DNA of 64,000 bases from Bin87 sp965261925. Lineage in GTDB: Bacteria; Chloroflexota; Dehalococcoidia; Lucifugimonadales; UBA3495. The translations under genes and the position numbers were made by a program. Below are positions 17,547-28,585 of this stretch, in pieces. The notes below the pieces were generated by a model, which was given only the letters and a program-made list of their open reading frames with translations, made no database searches and was not told where the DNA came from. The stretch is from assembly GCA_965261925.1 (NCBI GenBank), contig OZ253486.1:310001-374000 (forward strand). Direction: 5' to 3'. Each line of letters begins with the position of its first letter. The stretch's first letter is position 1.

Positions 17547-19868
17547 TTACCCCAGGTTGGCCCGTCGCAGTCGCAGAGAGTTGCTGACCACGCTAACCGA
17601 GCTGAACGCCATCGCCAGCGCGGCCAGGATGGGGTTCAGGAAGCCGGCCTCGCCGAAGAAGAACGTCAGGCCTCCCGGCACTCCCCCCACCGCGGCGAAC
17701 ACCGGGTACAGCGCCCCAGCCGCCACCGGGATCAGGAGCGTGTTGTAGAAGAAGGCCCAGAACAGGTTTTGCCGGATGGTGCGCATGGTTGATCGAGACA
17801 GCCGCAGAGCGGTGGCGACGCCGGCGAGGTCGTCCCGCATCAGGGTGACGTCCGCCGTTTCGCGGGCGATGTCGGTTCCACCGCCCATGGCAATCCCGAC
17901 GTTGGCGCGAGCCAGCGCCGGCGCGTCGTTGATGCCGTCGCCGACCATCGCCACGGTGTGTCCCTGGGCCTGCATCCCGGCGATGACTTCCGCCTTGTCG
18001 GCCGGCAGCATCCCGGCCTGGTACTCGCCGACGCCGCAGGCGGATGCTACCGTCGCGGCCACCTCCGGACGGTCTCCTGAGAGCATCGCCGTCCGCACTC
18101 CCATCCCATGCAGGGCCGCCACCGCATCAGCCGCGCCCGGCTTCACCGCGTCGGCGACGGCGATGACGCCGAGGACCTGGCCGCCCCGGGCGACGAACAT
18201 CGGCGTGGCGCCACGTTCGGCGAACGACGTTGCTGCTGCGGCAAGGTCGTCGGGCGGCGGCGCGCCGACCTGTTCCATCAGCGCGGCGTTGCCGACCGCC
18301 ACCTCGCGTTCGGCGACCATGGCGGTCACTCCCGCGCCGGCGCGGGCAACGAAATCCGTGGACGGCGTGAGCGACAGATCCTCGTCATGCGCCCGGCGCA
18401 GAACGGCCCGGCCGATGGGGTGCTCCGACAGCGTTTCCACCGACGCCGCGCAACGCAGCAGGTCGGCAGGGAGGACGCCCGGGGCGGACACGACGTCCGT
18501 GACTTCCGGTTGCCCCGTGGTGAGCGTGCCGGTTTTGTCCAGGACAACCACGTCCACGCGATGGGCGGTTTCCAGGGCGGCCGCGCTCCGGACCAGGATG
18601 CCGCGCTCCGCGCTTCTGCCCACGCCGACGATGATCGCGGTGGGCGTCGCCAGCCCGAGCGCGCACGGGCACGCGATGATGAACACCGCAACCAGGGTTA
18701 GCATCGCGTACCGCACCGACGGGTCGGGCCCGAGGAACAGCCACAATATCGCCGCCGCCAGCGCGATCAGTCCCACCGCCGGCACAAACCAGGCCGCGAC
18801 CCGGTCGGCCAAACGCTGCACCGGGGCCGCCGAGCCCTGGGCCTCTTCCACCAGGCGGATCACCTGCGACAGCGTCGTGTCCAGGCCGACGCGGGTCGCG
18901 CGCATAAGGATCGCCCCGTTTCCGTTCAGGGTACCGGCGAACACGGGATCGCCGGCGGATTTCTCGGCCGGCATGCTTTCACCGGTCAGGGCCGACTGAT
19001 CGACGTTGGTGGCGCCGCTGGCGACCTCACCGTCGACCGGTAGCTGCTCGCCGGGACGCACGGCCAGGGTGTCGCCCGGCTCGACGTGGTCAACCGGCAC
19101 GTCGGATATGGAGCCGTCCGCCGCCATCAGGTGCGCCGTTTGCGGCCGCAGATCCAACAGCCGCTCGATAGCGCCCGAAGTGCGGGACAGGGCGCGGGCC
19201 TCCAGCCAACGCCCCAACAGGATCAGCGCGACGATAATGGCCGCCATATCGAAGTGCAACTGATGCGCTCCCGTAGAACCCAGTGCGCCCGGGGCGAGCA
19301 GCGTCGTCAGCACCACCACGACGCTGTACCCGTATGCCACCGATGTCCCCAGGGCGATCAGCGTGTGCATGTTGGGTTGCCGCCGCCGAAGTCCGGCCCA
19401 CCCCGCGGTGTAGAACGACCAGCCGGCCCAGAGCTGCACCGGGGTTGCCGCCGCCCAAAGCAACAGCGGATACCACCACAGGGTCAGCAACCCGGGCGTC
19501 CAGGGCAGCGCCGGGAAACTGCCGAGCAGCAGCGCGCCGCCACCCAGCGCCGCCACGATCAAGCGGATCCTGAGGCGTTGTTCTTCCTGCGCCCGAGGCC
19601 CGGCGCCCCGATCACCGTCGGCTGTCTGCGGGTTGGTGTCGAGGCGGTAGCCGGCGTCGGCTACGGCTTTGGCCAGCGTCTCCATATCCGGGGCGCCGGC
19701 GACATCAGCGTCACCCAGGCTGATGGTGGCGCGCTCGGTGGCGAGGTTGACGCTGACCTCTGTCACGCCGTCCACGGAACGCAACGCCTCGCCCACGTGG
19801 TACACGCAGGCGGCGCACGTCATGCCGGCGACGGGGAGGACGAGGGTGTTTGGCGATGATTGGGGCAT
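17547..19868 (-). CDS. copA: copper-translocating P1B-type ATPase
   Basis: 773 aa. One N-terminal heavy-metal-associated domain carries GMTCAAC at residues 14-20. Then eight predicted membrane helices with the P1B-1 signature CPC in IACPCALGLATPTA, the actuator TGES, the phosphorylated Asp in LDKTGTLTTG, an HP motif (EHPIG) and the hinge MVGDGINDAPALA. The C-terminal membrane pair ends with the MxxSS-type segment (AMAFSSVSVVSNSLRLRR) typical of Cu(+) exporters. It pumps Cu(+) or Ag(+) out of the cytoplasm. The neighbouring YHS protein supports a metal-efflux unit. Confidence 0.95.
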   Translation of the reverse strand: MPQSSPNTLVLPVAGMTCAACVYHVGEALRSVDGVTEVSVNLATERATISLGDADVAGAPDMETLAKAVADAGYRLDTNPQTADGDRGAGPRAQEEQRLRIRLIVAALGGGALLLGSFPALPWTPGLLTLWWYPLLLWAAATPVQLWAGWSFYTAGWAGLRRRQPNMHTLIALGTSVAYGYSVVVVLTTLLAPGALGSTGAHQLHFDMAAIIVALILLGRWLEARALSRTSGAIERLLDLRPQTAHLMAADGSISDVPVDHVEPGDTLAVRPGEQLPVDGEVASGATNVDQSALTGESMPAEKSAGDPVFAGTLNGNGAILMRATRVGLDTTLSQVIRLVEEAQGSAAPVQRLADRVAAWFVPAVGLIALAAAILWLFLGPDPSVRYAMLTLVAVFIIACPCALGLATPTAIIVGVGRSAERGILVRSAAALETAHRVDVVVLDKTGTLTTGQPEVTDVVSAPGVLPADLLRCAASVETLSEHPIGRAVLRRAHDEDLSLTPSTDFVARAGAGVTAMVAEREVAVGNAALMEQVGAPPPDDLAAAATSFAERGATPMFVARGGQVLGVIAVADAVKPGAADAVAALHGMGVRTAMLSGDRPEVAATVASACGVGEYQAGMLPADKAEVIAGMQAQGHTVAMVGDGINDAPALARANVGIAMGGGTDIARETADVTLMRDDLAGVATALRLSRSTMRTIRQNLFWAFFYNTLLIPVAAGALYPVFAAVGGVPGGLTFFFGEAGFLNPILAALAMAFSSVSVVSNSLRLRRANLG

Positions 19869-19949
19869 GGTTTCGGGTCGTCGGTATGCGAAAGAGTCGC
19901 ATGTGCGATACGGTCTTCATTGTAGCAGCGGGAAGTTTCCAAGGCGAAG

Positions 19950-20154
19950 GCACATACCGTGGCCCGCCAGCTGCGGCCACCCTTGTCGCCGAGGCCATCG
20001 ACGTGATCGAGTACCGGGGGTATCGGCCAAGCTGGGCGAGATGGCCCTGCAGCCCAGCGAGGCCGACCTGGCCAACCCAGAGTATCGCCCTTATCTCGAC
20101 CGGTACATGCCGGGCAGAGGCGTCGGCATGACGCCGGCAATCCCGCTACAATAG
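19950..20154 (+). pseudogene. probable remnant of an HpaB-type 4-hydroxyphenylacetate 3-monooxygenase C-terminus
   Basis: The stretch QPSEADLANPEYRPYLDRYM (ending about 20120) resembles the conserved C-terminal block of the HpaB/PvcC flavin monooxygenase family (pattern P-S-x-x-D-L-x-N-P-E-x-R-P-Y-L-x-K/R-Y). The preceding family-like residues (PPAAATLVAEAIDVIEYRGY) are in another frame, so a frameshift separates them, and everything further upstream is missing. It fills most of the 322-base gap between copA and the acetyl-CoA synthetase gene. The call rests on one motif and is tentative. Confidence 0.4.
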
Positions 20155-20190
20155 GCGCACTCAACACGAATATGTGCGAGGTGCGCTTTT

Positions 20191-22095
<1,905 letters not shown>

Positions 22096-22158
22096 AGGGG
22101 TGTGGTTCGACAGGACGTTTCAGGGCCGACCTTTGGGATGGGGAAACCGTGCTTTTAG

Positions 22159-22365
22159 ATGAATGGGAGAGAGTTCGTGAGGCGCGCCCGGCGCTACGCG
22201 CGGGCCAATGGGATGGAATGGCAATACGATCCGGCGCGGGGGAAAGGCAGCCACGGAACGTTGTACATCGGCGACCGGAAAACCATCGTGCAACACGGAG
22301 AAATCTCGCCAGGGTTATTATTGGATATGCTCAGAGACCTGAACATTGACCGGCGGAGGTTCTGA
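22159..22365 (+). CDS. hicA: HicA-family mRNA interferase toxin
   Basis: 68 aa. The small dsRBD-like HicA fold is recognisable: MNGREFVRRARRYARANGM, then GKGSHGTLYIGDRKTIVQH with the active-site His of the GSH motif, then GEISPGLLLDMLRDLNI. HicA toxins cut mRNA and tmRNA and are neutralised by HicB. It is followed after 3 bases by the antitoxin gene, the usual order for this system. Confidence 0.88.
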   Translation: MNGREFVRRARRYARANGMEWQYDPARGKGSHGTLYIGDRKTIVQHGEISPGLLLDMLRDLNIDRRRF

Positions 22366-22368
22366 ACG

Positions 22369-22806
22369 ATGCAGTACAACTTTCCGTGCAACATTGTGCC
22401 CGATACTACCGAAGGCGGATGGGGTTACCTCGTCTCTTTTTCCGACATACCATTCGCCCATACCGGCGGCAAAACCTTCAAGGAATCAATCATCCTCGCT
22501 GAGGATTGCCTGGTGGTGGCCCTGAGCTGCTACGTGGACCTGGGCAAAGAGCTGCCCACACCCAGCTCTTTCCAGGACGGGCAGGAGTTGCTGACGGTGC
22601 AGCCCGTTATCGCTGCCCAGCTGGACCTGTACACCGCCATGCGCGAGCAGAAGGTCACCCAGGCGGACTTGGCGGCGCGGCTGGGCATCGACGAGGATAA
22701 TGCGGCCCGACTGTTGAGCCTGGACTACTGCACCCCGATCGGTCAGGTCGCCGAAGCGCTGCGCGCGGTCGGCTGTGACTTGTCTACCGCCGGTGCGGCC
22801 GCCTGA
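22369..22806 (+). CDS. hicB: HicB-family antitoxin
   Basis: 145 aa. The N-terminal degenerate RNase-H-like HicB domain (GGWGYLVSFSDIPFAHTGGKTFKESIILAEDCL) binds the toxin; a C-terminal helix-turn-helix (KVTQADLAARLGIDEDNAARLL) should bind the promoter and autoregulate the operon. It lies directly behind hicA and just upstream of the nuclease-like gene at 22833. Confidence 0.88.
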   Translation: MQYNFPCNIVPDTTEGGWGYLVSFSDIPFAHTGGKTFKESIILAEDCLVVALSCYVDLGKELPTPSSFQDGQELLTVQPVIAAQLDLYTAMREQKVTQADLAARLGIDEDNAARLLSLDYCTPIGQVAEALRAVGCDLSTAGAAA

Positions 22807-22832
22807 CCATTGGATCCAATGGAAGGATTGTG

Positions 22833-23792
22833 ATGCTCGACGAGCTGGTTGACGTCATAGAAACTCTGCAACGCCGAATCCGCGATCACGGCCCAAACCT
22901 GCGCGAGAACGAAACACGCACGCGCATGGCGCTGATCGACCCGTTGTTGCGGGTACTGGGTTGGGAAGTCTCCGACCCCTCGGTAGTGACGCCGGAGTAC
23001 AACATTGGGAACGGTAGGGCCGACTACGCCCTGTTGGATGGGAACGGCCGGCCGGCTGCATTGATCGAAGCCAAGCATTTTTCTGAACCGTTGGAGCGGG
23101 CGAATCATCAAGAGCAAGTCTTTACTTACGCATTGATGCAGCAAGTCAGGTATGCAGGCTTGACCGATGGTGATCGGTGGATACTCGACGACGTGTCCGT
23201 TTTTTCGGGTGACCGGCGCATACTGGACTTGTCGATCTCCAACACCCCGTCCCATGAGTGTGCGCTTAAACTGCTGCTCCTCTGGCGGCCCAACCTAGCT
23301 TCGGGACGGCCAGTGCCCGCACCAGAGCCCGTTGTATCGGTCATAGAGGCCGCGGTTCCAATGCCATTGGAAATGCCCCCATCAACATCGGTTCGCACTA
23401 CTGCTTCGGCACCTGCAGGCGATTGGTGCGCCTTGTTACATTTGACGGCGAACCCTGGCGACCCTAGCCCGGAAATAATTAGATTTCCCGATGGGGAAGA
23501 ACATCCACTAAGTAGTTGGAATCAATTGGTTCGACACACGGTTAGTTGGCTCTGGTCCCGCGAGCGGCTTACGGAGCGCGACGTTCCGATTGAGTCCAGT
23601 AAGAAGCGTTATATCGTCAGCGCCGAGCCGGTTCATCCTTCCGGTAACCCATTCTCCCAACGGGTGATCGTCGCTGATACCCCGTTCGTGTACGAAGGAA
23701 ATATCAGCGCACGAGCAGCTGTGAGCAACGCAAAGAAACTGTTGTCCCGTTGCGGCGTGGACCCCTCCGAGGTCCTCTTGCGCGTGGGCTGA
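22833..23792 (+). CDS. HsdR_N-type PD-(D/E)XK nuclease-like protein
   Basis: 319 aa from ATG at 22833 (a GTG lies one codon earlier; GGAAGG upstream). Residues 20-110 resemble the N-terminal nuclease domain of type I restriction R subunits: ENETRTRMALIDPLLRVLGW, then VTPEYNIGNGRADYALLDG and AALIEAKHF, giving the D...ExK catalytic set. No helicase domain follows; instead there is a Pro-rich linker (about 150-190) and a C-terminal domain of about 120 residues that I do not recognise (PEIIRFPDGEEHPLSSWNQL). Such short HsdR_N proteins occur outside true restriction systems. It sits between two toxin-antitoxin modules. Confidence 0.75.
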   Translation: MLDELVDVIETLQRRIRDHGPNLRENETRTRMALIDPLLRVLGWEVSDPSVVTPEYNIGNGRADYALLDGNGRPAALIEAKHFSEPLERANHQEQVFTYALMQQVRYAGLTDGDRWILDDVSVFSGDRRILDLSISNTPSHECALKLLLLWRPNLASGRPVPAPEPVVSVIEAAVPMPLEMPPSTSVRTTASAPAGDWCALLHLTANPGDPSPEIIRFPDGEEHPLSSWNQLVRHTVSWLWSRERLTERDVPIESSKKRYIVSAEPVHPSGNPFSQRVIVADTPFVYEGNISARAAVSNAKKLLSRCGVDPSEVLLRVG

Positions 23793-23897
23793 CGCTTTTT
23801 GATGGAGTCAGAGGTTCGCTGCGGCTGCTGCACTGGATTTTCGCTACGCTGAAGCTCCCCAAGGAGTACCAAAATAGCCACCCCACTGGAACCGGAA

Positions 23898-24164
23898 ATG
23901 GAAGCCCGCATCGCTGAATTGGCCATGCGGCTGGGTCTTGCCGGGCCGGACGCGGTGGAGCGGGTGATTGTTGCCGCGCTGGACTATCTGGACGAAAGCA
24001 CAGAGTCGCGCAAGCGATGGTACTCTGATGCAGAGATGCGGGCCATGCGCGAATGCTGCCGAGCCACGTACGTCGCCGGGCTAATCAATTCAAACCCTGA
24101 GCGCAAGTCTATTTCCCAATTGTTGCAAGACGACCTCTACGACGAATCCGGATTGCCAAAGTAG
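23898..24164 (+). CDS. orphan VapB-like antitoxin paralogue
   Basis: 88 aa. Residues 1-35 (ARIAELAMRLGLAGPDAVERVIV then ALDYLDES) align closely with the start of the next gene (TRIALLAERLSFSGPNAAGQVLE then ALDYLDDS), so the two are tandem paralogues of a VapB/Rv0623-type antitoxin. The C-terminal half differs and contains a CC pair. No toxin of its own is visible beside it. The 105 bases upstream contain no gene I can support. Confidence 0.6.
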   Translation: MEARIAELAMRLGLAGPDAVERVIVAALDYLDESTESRKRWYSDAEMRAMRECCRATYVAGLINSNPERKSISQLLQDDLYDESGLPK

Positions 24165-24178
24165 CCGGCTGAGCCCTG

Positions 24179-24433
24179 ATGTCTTCCGTGACAAGAGTAA
24201 ACATTGAAACTCGCATCGCGCTGCTCGCGGAACGGCTGAGCTTTAGTGGTCCCAACGCCGCTGGGCAAGTGCTGGAGATGGCGCTTGATTATCTCGATGA
24301 CAGCACTGCCAAGCCCACGCGCTTGTACACCCGTGAACGTAGGGATGCCAGCCAACAGGACAACGCTGCGGCAATGGACGAGTTAGGCTACCTTGACCAC
24401 GTGACTTTCCCTCCCAAAGGCACGCCGACGTGA
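24179..24433 (+). CDS. vapB: VapB-family antitoxin
   Basis: 84 aa with a ribbon/helix-type N-terminus and a short variable C-terminus that would wrap the toxin. Its stop overlaps the start of the PIN toxin gene by four bases (GTGA), the standard coupling in vapBC operons. It is the second of two tandem antitoxin paralogues. Confidence 0.75.
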   Translation: MSSVTRVNIETRIALLAERLSFSGPNAAGQVLEMALDYLDDSTAKPTRLYTRERRDASQQDNAAAMDELGYLDHVTFPPKGTPT

Positions 24434-24822
24434 TAGTTGCCGATACGTCTGCACTGATGGCGTTAGCAACGGAAGAACCCGGGCACATCGAAATCCGCCG
24501 GATGATTGATATCGACGGCGCCATTCTGGTTTCAGCGGCAACATTTTTGGAACTGTCTATCGTCGCTATGGGACGGGGAACGGCGGTTAGCCAACGTGTT
24601 CACGAATTACTCGCCGAATTGCCGATCACTGTCGTTCCATTCGATGCTGAGCAGGCCGAACTAGCGGCTAGTGCATACGAGCGCTACGGCAAAGGCCGCG
24701 GTCATCCGGCGCAGCTCAACTTCGGAGACACTTTCGCATATGCCCTCGCCTCCGTGTGGGGCCTTCCCCTCTTGTACAAGGGCGAGGATTTCTCGCATAC
24801 GGATACCGTGGCGGCGGTGTAA
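24430..24822 (+). CDS. vapC: VapC-family PIN-domain toxin
   Basis: 130 aa from GTG at 24430. PIN-domain acidic residues are visible: MIVADTSALMAL (first Asp), the Glu in SAATFLELSIV, and the Asp in LNFGDTFAYALA, followed by GLPLLYKGEDF. VapC toxins are Mg-dependent ribonucleases, often cutting initiator tRNA or rRNA. Its partner is the overlapping vapB. Confidence 0.88.
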   Translation: MIVADTSALMALATEEPGHIEIRRMIDIDGAILVSAATFLELSIVAMGRGTAVSQRVHELLAELPITVVPFDAEQAELAASAYERYGKGRGHPAQLNFGDTFAYALASVWGLPLLYKGEDFSHTDTVAAV

Positions 24823-24903
24823 AGCGGCGGGGTGGTACACTGATTCGCGGCGACGGTACGGTATGTCAATCGCGATAAACCGAAACTTGGAGAATCAAGC
24901 AAT

Positions 24904-25836
24904 ATGTACTCGAAAGTAATCGTTCCGCTGGACGGATCGGACCTGGCGGAACAGGCGCTGCCCTACGCGGAGTTGGTGGCCAGTTCGCTGTCGGTGCCGT
25001 TGGAGCTGGTGCAGGCGTATGACGTGCTGCCGAGCAACGTGCTGGGCTCGCGCTCTCCGCGGATCGCCGACCAACTGCAGATGGGCGCCAGGGAACGGGC
25101 GGAAGCCTCGTTGGCGCCGGCGAGACAGCGCTTGGAAGCCGCCGGGTTCGCCGTCAACATCGCGACCCAACGCGGACAGCCCGCTGACGTTATCGTCGCC
25201 CAGGCCGGCACCGATCCGGGCGCGCTGGTCGTGATGTGCACCCACGGCCGCGGCGGCATCTCCCGCTGGGTCATGGGCAGCGTAACCGACAAGGTGCTGC
25301 ACATCGTCCCGAACCCCATGCTGATCGTGCGGGCCACCGTCACCGGCCCCGCGTCGCCGGGAACATCGTTGAAGAACGTCGTGGTGCCGCTGGACGGTTC
25401 GGCGTTGTCAGAACTGGCAATATCCCACGCGCTGAGCATGGCAGCGGCGCTGTCGGCCAGGATAACCGCCCTGCAGATCACGCCGACAGCCGACTACTAT
25501 CGCCGACAGTTGGTGGTGGTAACGCCGGAGATGGGCGCACTTCCCGACTTCGACCCGGGCTCGCCGGAGGAAATGGCCGGCGAAGATGCAGAAGGCGTGG
25601 CCTCCTACCTTGAGGACGTGACCAACCGCATGGCCATCGACCACGCCCACGGGGTCGACACGGCCCACGTGGTTGACGACAACATCGCCCAGAGCATCAT
25701 CGACCGGGCGGCCGCGCAGCCGTCCCTGGTGGTGATGACCACCCACGGCCGGAGCGGAGTGGGCCGCATGGTGCTGGGCAGCGTCACCGACCGGGTCATT
25801 CGCCACTCCAACACGCCGGTGCTGGTGATCCGTTAG
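24904..25836 (+). CDS. universal stress protein with two tandem Usp domains
   Basis: 310 aa made of two UspA domains of about 150 residues. Each starts with the strand V-V-P-L-D-G-S (KVIVPLDGSDLAEQAL; NVVVPLDGSALSELAI) and ends with the ATP-binding glycine motif G-x2-G-x9-G-S: THGRGGISRWVMGSVTDKVL and THGRSGVGRMVLGSVTDRVI. ATP-binding Usp proteins act in stress survival. It is followed by a strong terminator and then by a second, related gene. Confidence 0.92.
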   Translation: MYSKVIVPLDGSDLAEQALPYAELVASSLSVPLELVQAYDVLPSNVLGSRSPRIADQLQMGARERAEASLAPARQRLEAAGFAVNIATQRGQPADVIVAQAGTDPGALVVMCTHGRGGISRWVMGSVTDKVLHIVPNPMLIVRATVTGPASPGTSLKNVVVPLDGSALSELAISHALSMAAALSARITALQITPTADYYRRQLVVVTPEMGALPDFDPGSPEEMAGEDAEGVASYLEDVTNRMAIDHAHGVDTAHVVDDNIAQSIIDRAAAQPSLVVMTTHGRSGVGRMVLGSVTDRVIRHSNTPVLVIR

Positions 25837-25859
25837 ACCAAGCCACATACCGGAACGGC

Positions 25860-25886
25860 GAGGCCCGCAAATGCGGGCCTCTTTTT
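25860..25886 (+). terminator. intrinsic terminator between the two usp genes
   Basis: GAGGCCCGCA and TGCGGGCCTC form a perfect 10-bp inverted repeat with a 2-base centre, followed by TTTTTA. Confidence 0.9.
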
Positions 25887-26038
25887 ATTTTGCCCGTCGC
25901 ACTGCCCATTGCGTGGTCAGCAGCTCCGTGGTACGATATTTATAACGACGATAAAGATTATACGAATTAAGAATGTGCAACGTTTCACAAATAACGGAAA
26001 AAGCGCTACGGCTACGTAGCAAACAAGGAGGCAAGACC

Positions 26039-27049
26039 ATGACCCTGTGCAACAACATAATCGTTCCCCTGGACGGGTCGAAATTGTCGGCTCAGGCACT
26101 TCCGGCAGCCCGGCTGATGGCCAACGCGACCCATGCGCCGATAACGCTGGCGCGGTCTTTCGGGTCCCTACCGGACTGGTATGCCGACGCCGACCACGGC
26201 CGTTTCAGCGCGGCGATGGCCGCCGGCGAGCATGACCGTACCGTGGCCGATCTGTCGTGCATCAGGCGGCGCATGCAGGATTGGGGCGTGCAGACCCCGG
26301 TTTTCGTCGAAGCCCACCAAATGCCGGCCCACGAGGCAATCATAGACATGGCCAATCGCGACCCGAACGCGCTGATCGTCATGTCAACGCACGGTCGCAG
26401 CGGTTTTTCCCGCATGCTGACCGGCAGCGTGACGGCCAAGGTGGTGAACGCGGTCCGGAACCCGACGCTGATCGTGCGCTGCAACAAGACCGACTGCCCG
26501 GTGGTACCGCAGTTCTTCGAGAACATCATCGTCCCGCTGGACGGAACCGGCTTTGCCGAGCATGCCCTGGACTATGCTGGCGAACTGGCCACCACCTTTG
26601 GCACGCGGATCACCCTGTTCCGTTCCACGCCGGGCGCGGACTATTTCCGTACAAATTCCGACTGGGGACATTTCGGCGGGCCGGGGTTCGCTTACAACGA
26701 CCCGGGAGAGATGGCCAAAGATCTGGCCCATGCCTCGGAAGAGTACCTGTGGAAAAAGGCGGATGCGTTGCGCGCCCGGTTCCCGCTGTTCGACGTGGAC
26801 GTGGTGAACTCGCGGGAAAACCCCCATCACGGCATTGTCCAACTGGCGAGCAAGCTGGACAACGGGCTGGTGGTGATGGCGACCAAGGGTCGTCGCGCCG
26901 TGGGGCGGGCGCTGTTCGGCAGCGTGGGCGACCACGTGGTGCGGCATTCGCCGACTCCCACCCTGCTGGTTCGGGGGCCACTGCACGCTGCGGACGGAGC
27001 ATTCGCCCGCAAGGCCCACGCCGAGGATCGCGAGTTGGCAGCGGTGTAA
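26039..27049 (+). CDS. second universal stress protein with two tandem Usp domains
   Basis: 336 aa from ATG at 26039, chosen because AAGGAGG precedes it by seven bases. Two UspA domains: NIIVPLDGSKLSAQAL with STHGRSGFSRMLTGSVTAKV, and NIIVPLDGTGFAEHALDYAG ending in ATKGRRAVGRALFGSVGDHV. The second nucleotide motif starts ATKGRRAVG rather than THGRSG, a modest departure from the first. It is a paralogue of the preceding gene but separately transcribed, since a terminator lies between. Confidence 0.9.
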   Translation: MTLCNNIIVPLDGSKLSAQALPAARLMANATHAPITLARSFGSLPDWYADADHGRFSAAMAAGEHDRTVADLSCIRRRMQDWGVQTPVFVEAHQMPAHEAIIDMANRDPNALIVMSTHGRSGFSRMLTGSVTAKVVNAVRNPTLIVRCNKTDCPVVPQFFENIIVPLDGTGFAEHALDYAGELATTFGTRITLFRSTPGADYFRTNSDWGHFGGPGFAYNDPGEMAKDLAHASEEYLWKKADALRARFPLFDVDVVNSRENPHHGIVQLASKLDNGLVVMATKGRRAVGRALFGSVGDHVVRHSPTPTLLVRGPLHAADGAFARKAHAEDRELAAV

Positions 27050-27104
27050 CCTCCGCACCGCCGATGCGCACATAGCGCGGGCCACACGTTGGCGCCAACC
27101 GCGA

Positions 27105-27136
27105 GGGGCGGGCAAGTTTGCCCGCCCCCGTTCTTT
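27105..27136 (+). terminator. hairpin terminator after the second usp gene
   Basis: GGGGCGGGCA and TGCCCGCCCC form a 10-bp stem with loop AGTT, followed by a weak T-rich stretch (CGTTCTTT). It separates the usp gene from the convergent monooxygenase gene. Confidence 0.7.
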
Positions 27137-27182
27137 AATCGCGGTAGCCGGCGGGCGCCGGCGCCCGCGTCGGGTCAGTTTC

Positions 27183-28316
27183 CTACCATTTCTGGATCAC
27201 CGGCAGGACTTCCTTGCCGAACAGGCCGATGTTCTTCATGGTGGCTTCATGCCCCATGCGGGATTCCTGCCCGTAGAACACCAGGTGTTCCATCCCAAGG
27301 CGCTGGTGCAGGAACTCCAGCTTCTCCAACACCGTGTCCGGAGTGCCGCACACGATGTGGTAGTTCTCCTTGAGCTCCTCGAAGGTCTGCACGTTCAGAG
27401 GCTTGAGTCCGGTGCGCCGGGCGGCGATGGCCGAGCCGGCGGCGGACCGGTAGCCCACCGGCGCCATGTACTCCCGGGGGCCGCGCAGGGTGGGCCCCAT
27501 GCGCCAGATGAAGTGCCTGGCCTGCTCGTCGGCCTCCTCCTGGGTATCGCCGACGTAGCAGCAGAGCAGGTAGCCGAAATTGTCCGGCACCGCCTCGCGA
27601 CCGGCCGCGTTGGCCGCCTGCGTGTACATGCCGAACAGCTCCTCGGTGACGTCCAGGTCGGTCAGGAACGCCACGTAGGTATATCCGTGGCGGCCCGACC
27701 ACTCGGCGGTCTCCGGTGACGACGTGCCCGGTACCCAGATGGGCGGGTGCGGCTGCTGGACGGGTACCATCCAGGGATTGACCACCCGGAAGTTGTAGTG
27801 CTTGCCCTCCCAGCGGAAGGGGCCGGGCGTCGTCCAGGTCTTGATCACCAGGTCGTGACACTCCTCGAAGCGTTCCCGATTTTCCACCGGATTGTTGTTG
27901 GTGGAGACGGTCTCCACCCCGGTGCCGCGGACGAAACCCGAGATCAGCCGTCCGCCCGATATGACGTCGATCATCGCCAGCTCTTCCGCCAGCCGGATCG
28001 GGTTGTCGTGGATGGGCAGGATATTGCCCAGCAACAGGATCTTGGCCTGGTGGGTGATGCGAGCCAATACTGCCGCCGACAGGTTGGTGGCGGCGTTCAT
28101 GCACGAAGGCGTGTTGTGGTGCTCATTGAGCATGATGCCGTCGAAGCCCAGCTCGTCGGCGTACACGCACTCGTCGAAATAGCGCTTGAAGAGGCCGTTG
28201 GCCGTGTTGGGGTTGAACCACGTGTTGGGGAAGGTGAGGCGCAGCGAAGGGTACTTGTCGCCCTCTTCGTCGGGGTACTCGTGGTAGGGGAACTCGGAGA
28301 AGTAGTAGCTCTTCAC
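27183..28316 (-). CDS. LLM-class flavin-dependent oxidoreductase (luciferase-like monooxygenase)
   Basis: 377 aa with the bacterial luciferase-like TIM-barrel pattern: YADELGFDGIMLNEHHNTPS near the N-terminus, ILLLGNILPIHDNPIRLAEE, then the block MIDVISGGRLISGFVRGTG, and QQPHPPIWVPGTSSPET in the middle. These enzymes use reduced FMN and oxygen to attack diverse substrates (alkanesulfonates, nitrilotriacetate, aldehydes); the substrate cannot be predicted. It is one of three LLM enzymes in the window, in line with the flavin-monooxygenase-rich genomes of SAR202-like Chloroflexota. Confidence 0.9.
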   Translation of the reverse strand: MKSYYFSEFPYHEYPDEEGDKYPSLRLTFPNTWFNPNTANGLFKRYFDECVYADELGFDGIMLNEHHNTPSCMNAATNLSAAVLARITHQAKILLLGNILPIHDNPIRLAEELAMIDVISGGRLISGFVRGTGVETVSTNNNPVENRERFEECHDLVIKTWTTPGPFRWEGKHYNFRVVNPWMVPVQQPHPPIWVPGTSSPETAEWSGRHGYTYVAFLTDLDVTEELFGMYTQAANAAGREAVPDNFGYLLCCYVGDTQEEADEQARHFIWRMGPTLRGPREYMAPVGYRSAAGSAIAARRTGLKPLNVQTFEELKENYHIVCGTPDTVLEKLEFLHQRLGMEHLVFYGQESRMGHEATMKNIGLFGKEVLPVIQKW

Positions 28317-28585
28317 GGGACAGTGGCCTCCGGTGGCGTGGCTGATAACGCGCCGATTATACCAGCCGGGCTACTCGCCTCCCGGACCCTCCTCAATGGC
28401 GAACAGGCGCGCGCGCGGCCCTACCGGAACCGTACTCGTCGTTACCCCCGGTATCGGCGCTCCCCCCGCATGCTCCAGGTGAGAACTCACGGGAGATTAG
28501 CCCTCTGGGACGGCCGAGTATCAAGAGCACCGTGGGCGTTCGACTCGTCCTGATCCTTGAACGCCAGCGGTGAAACTGCAGCGAT

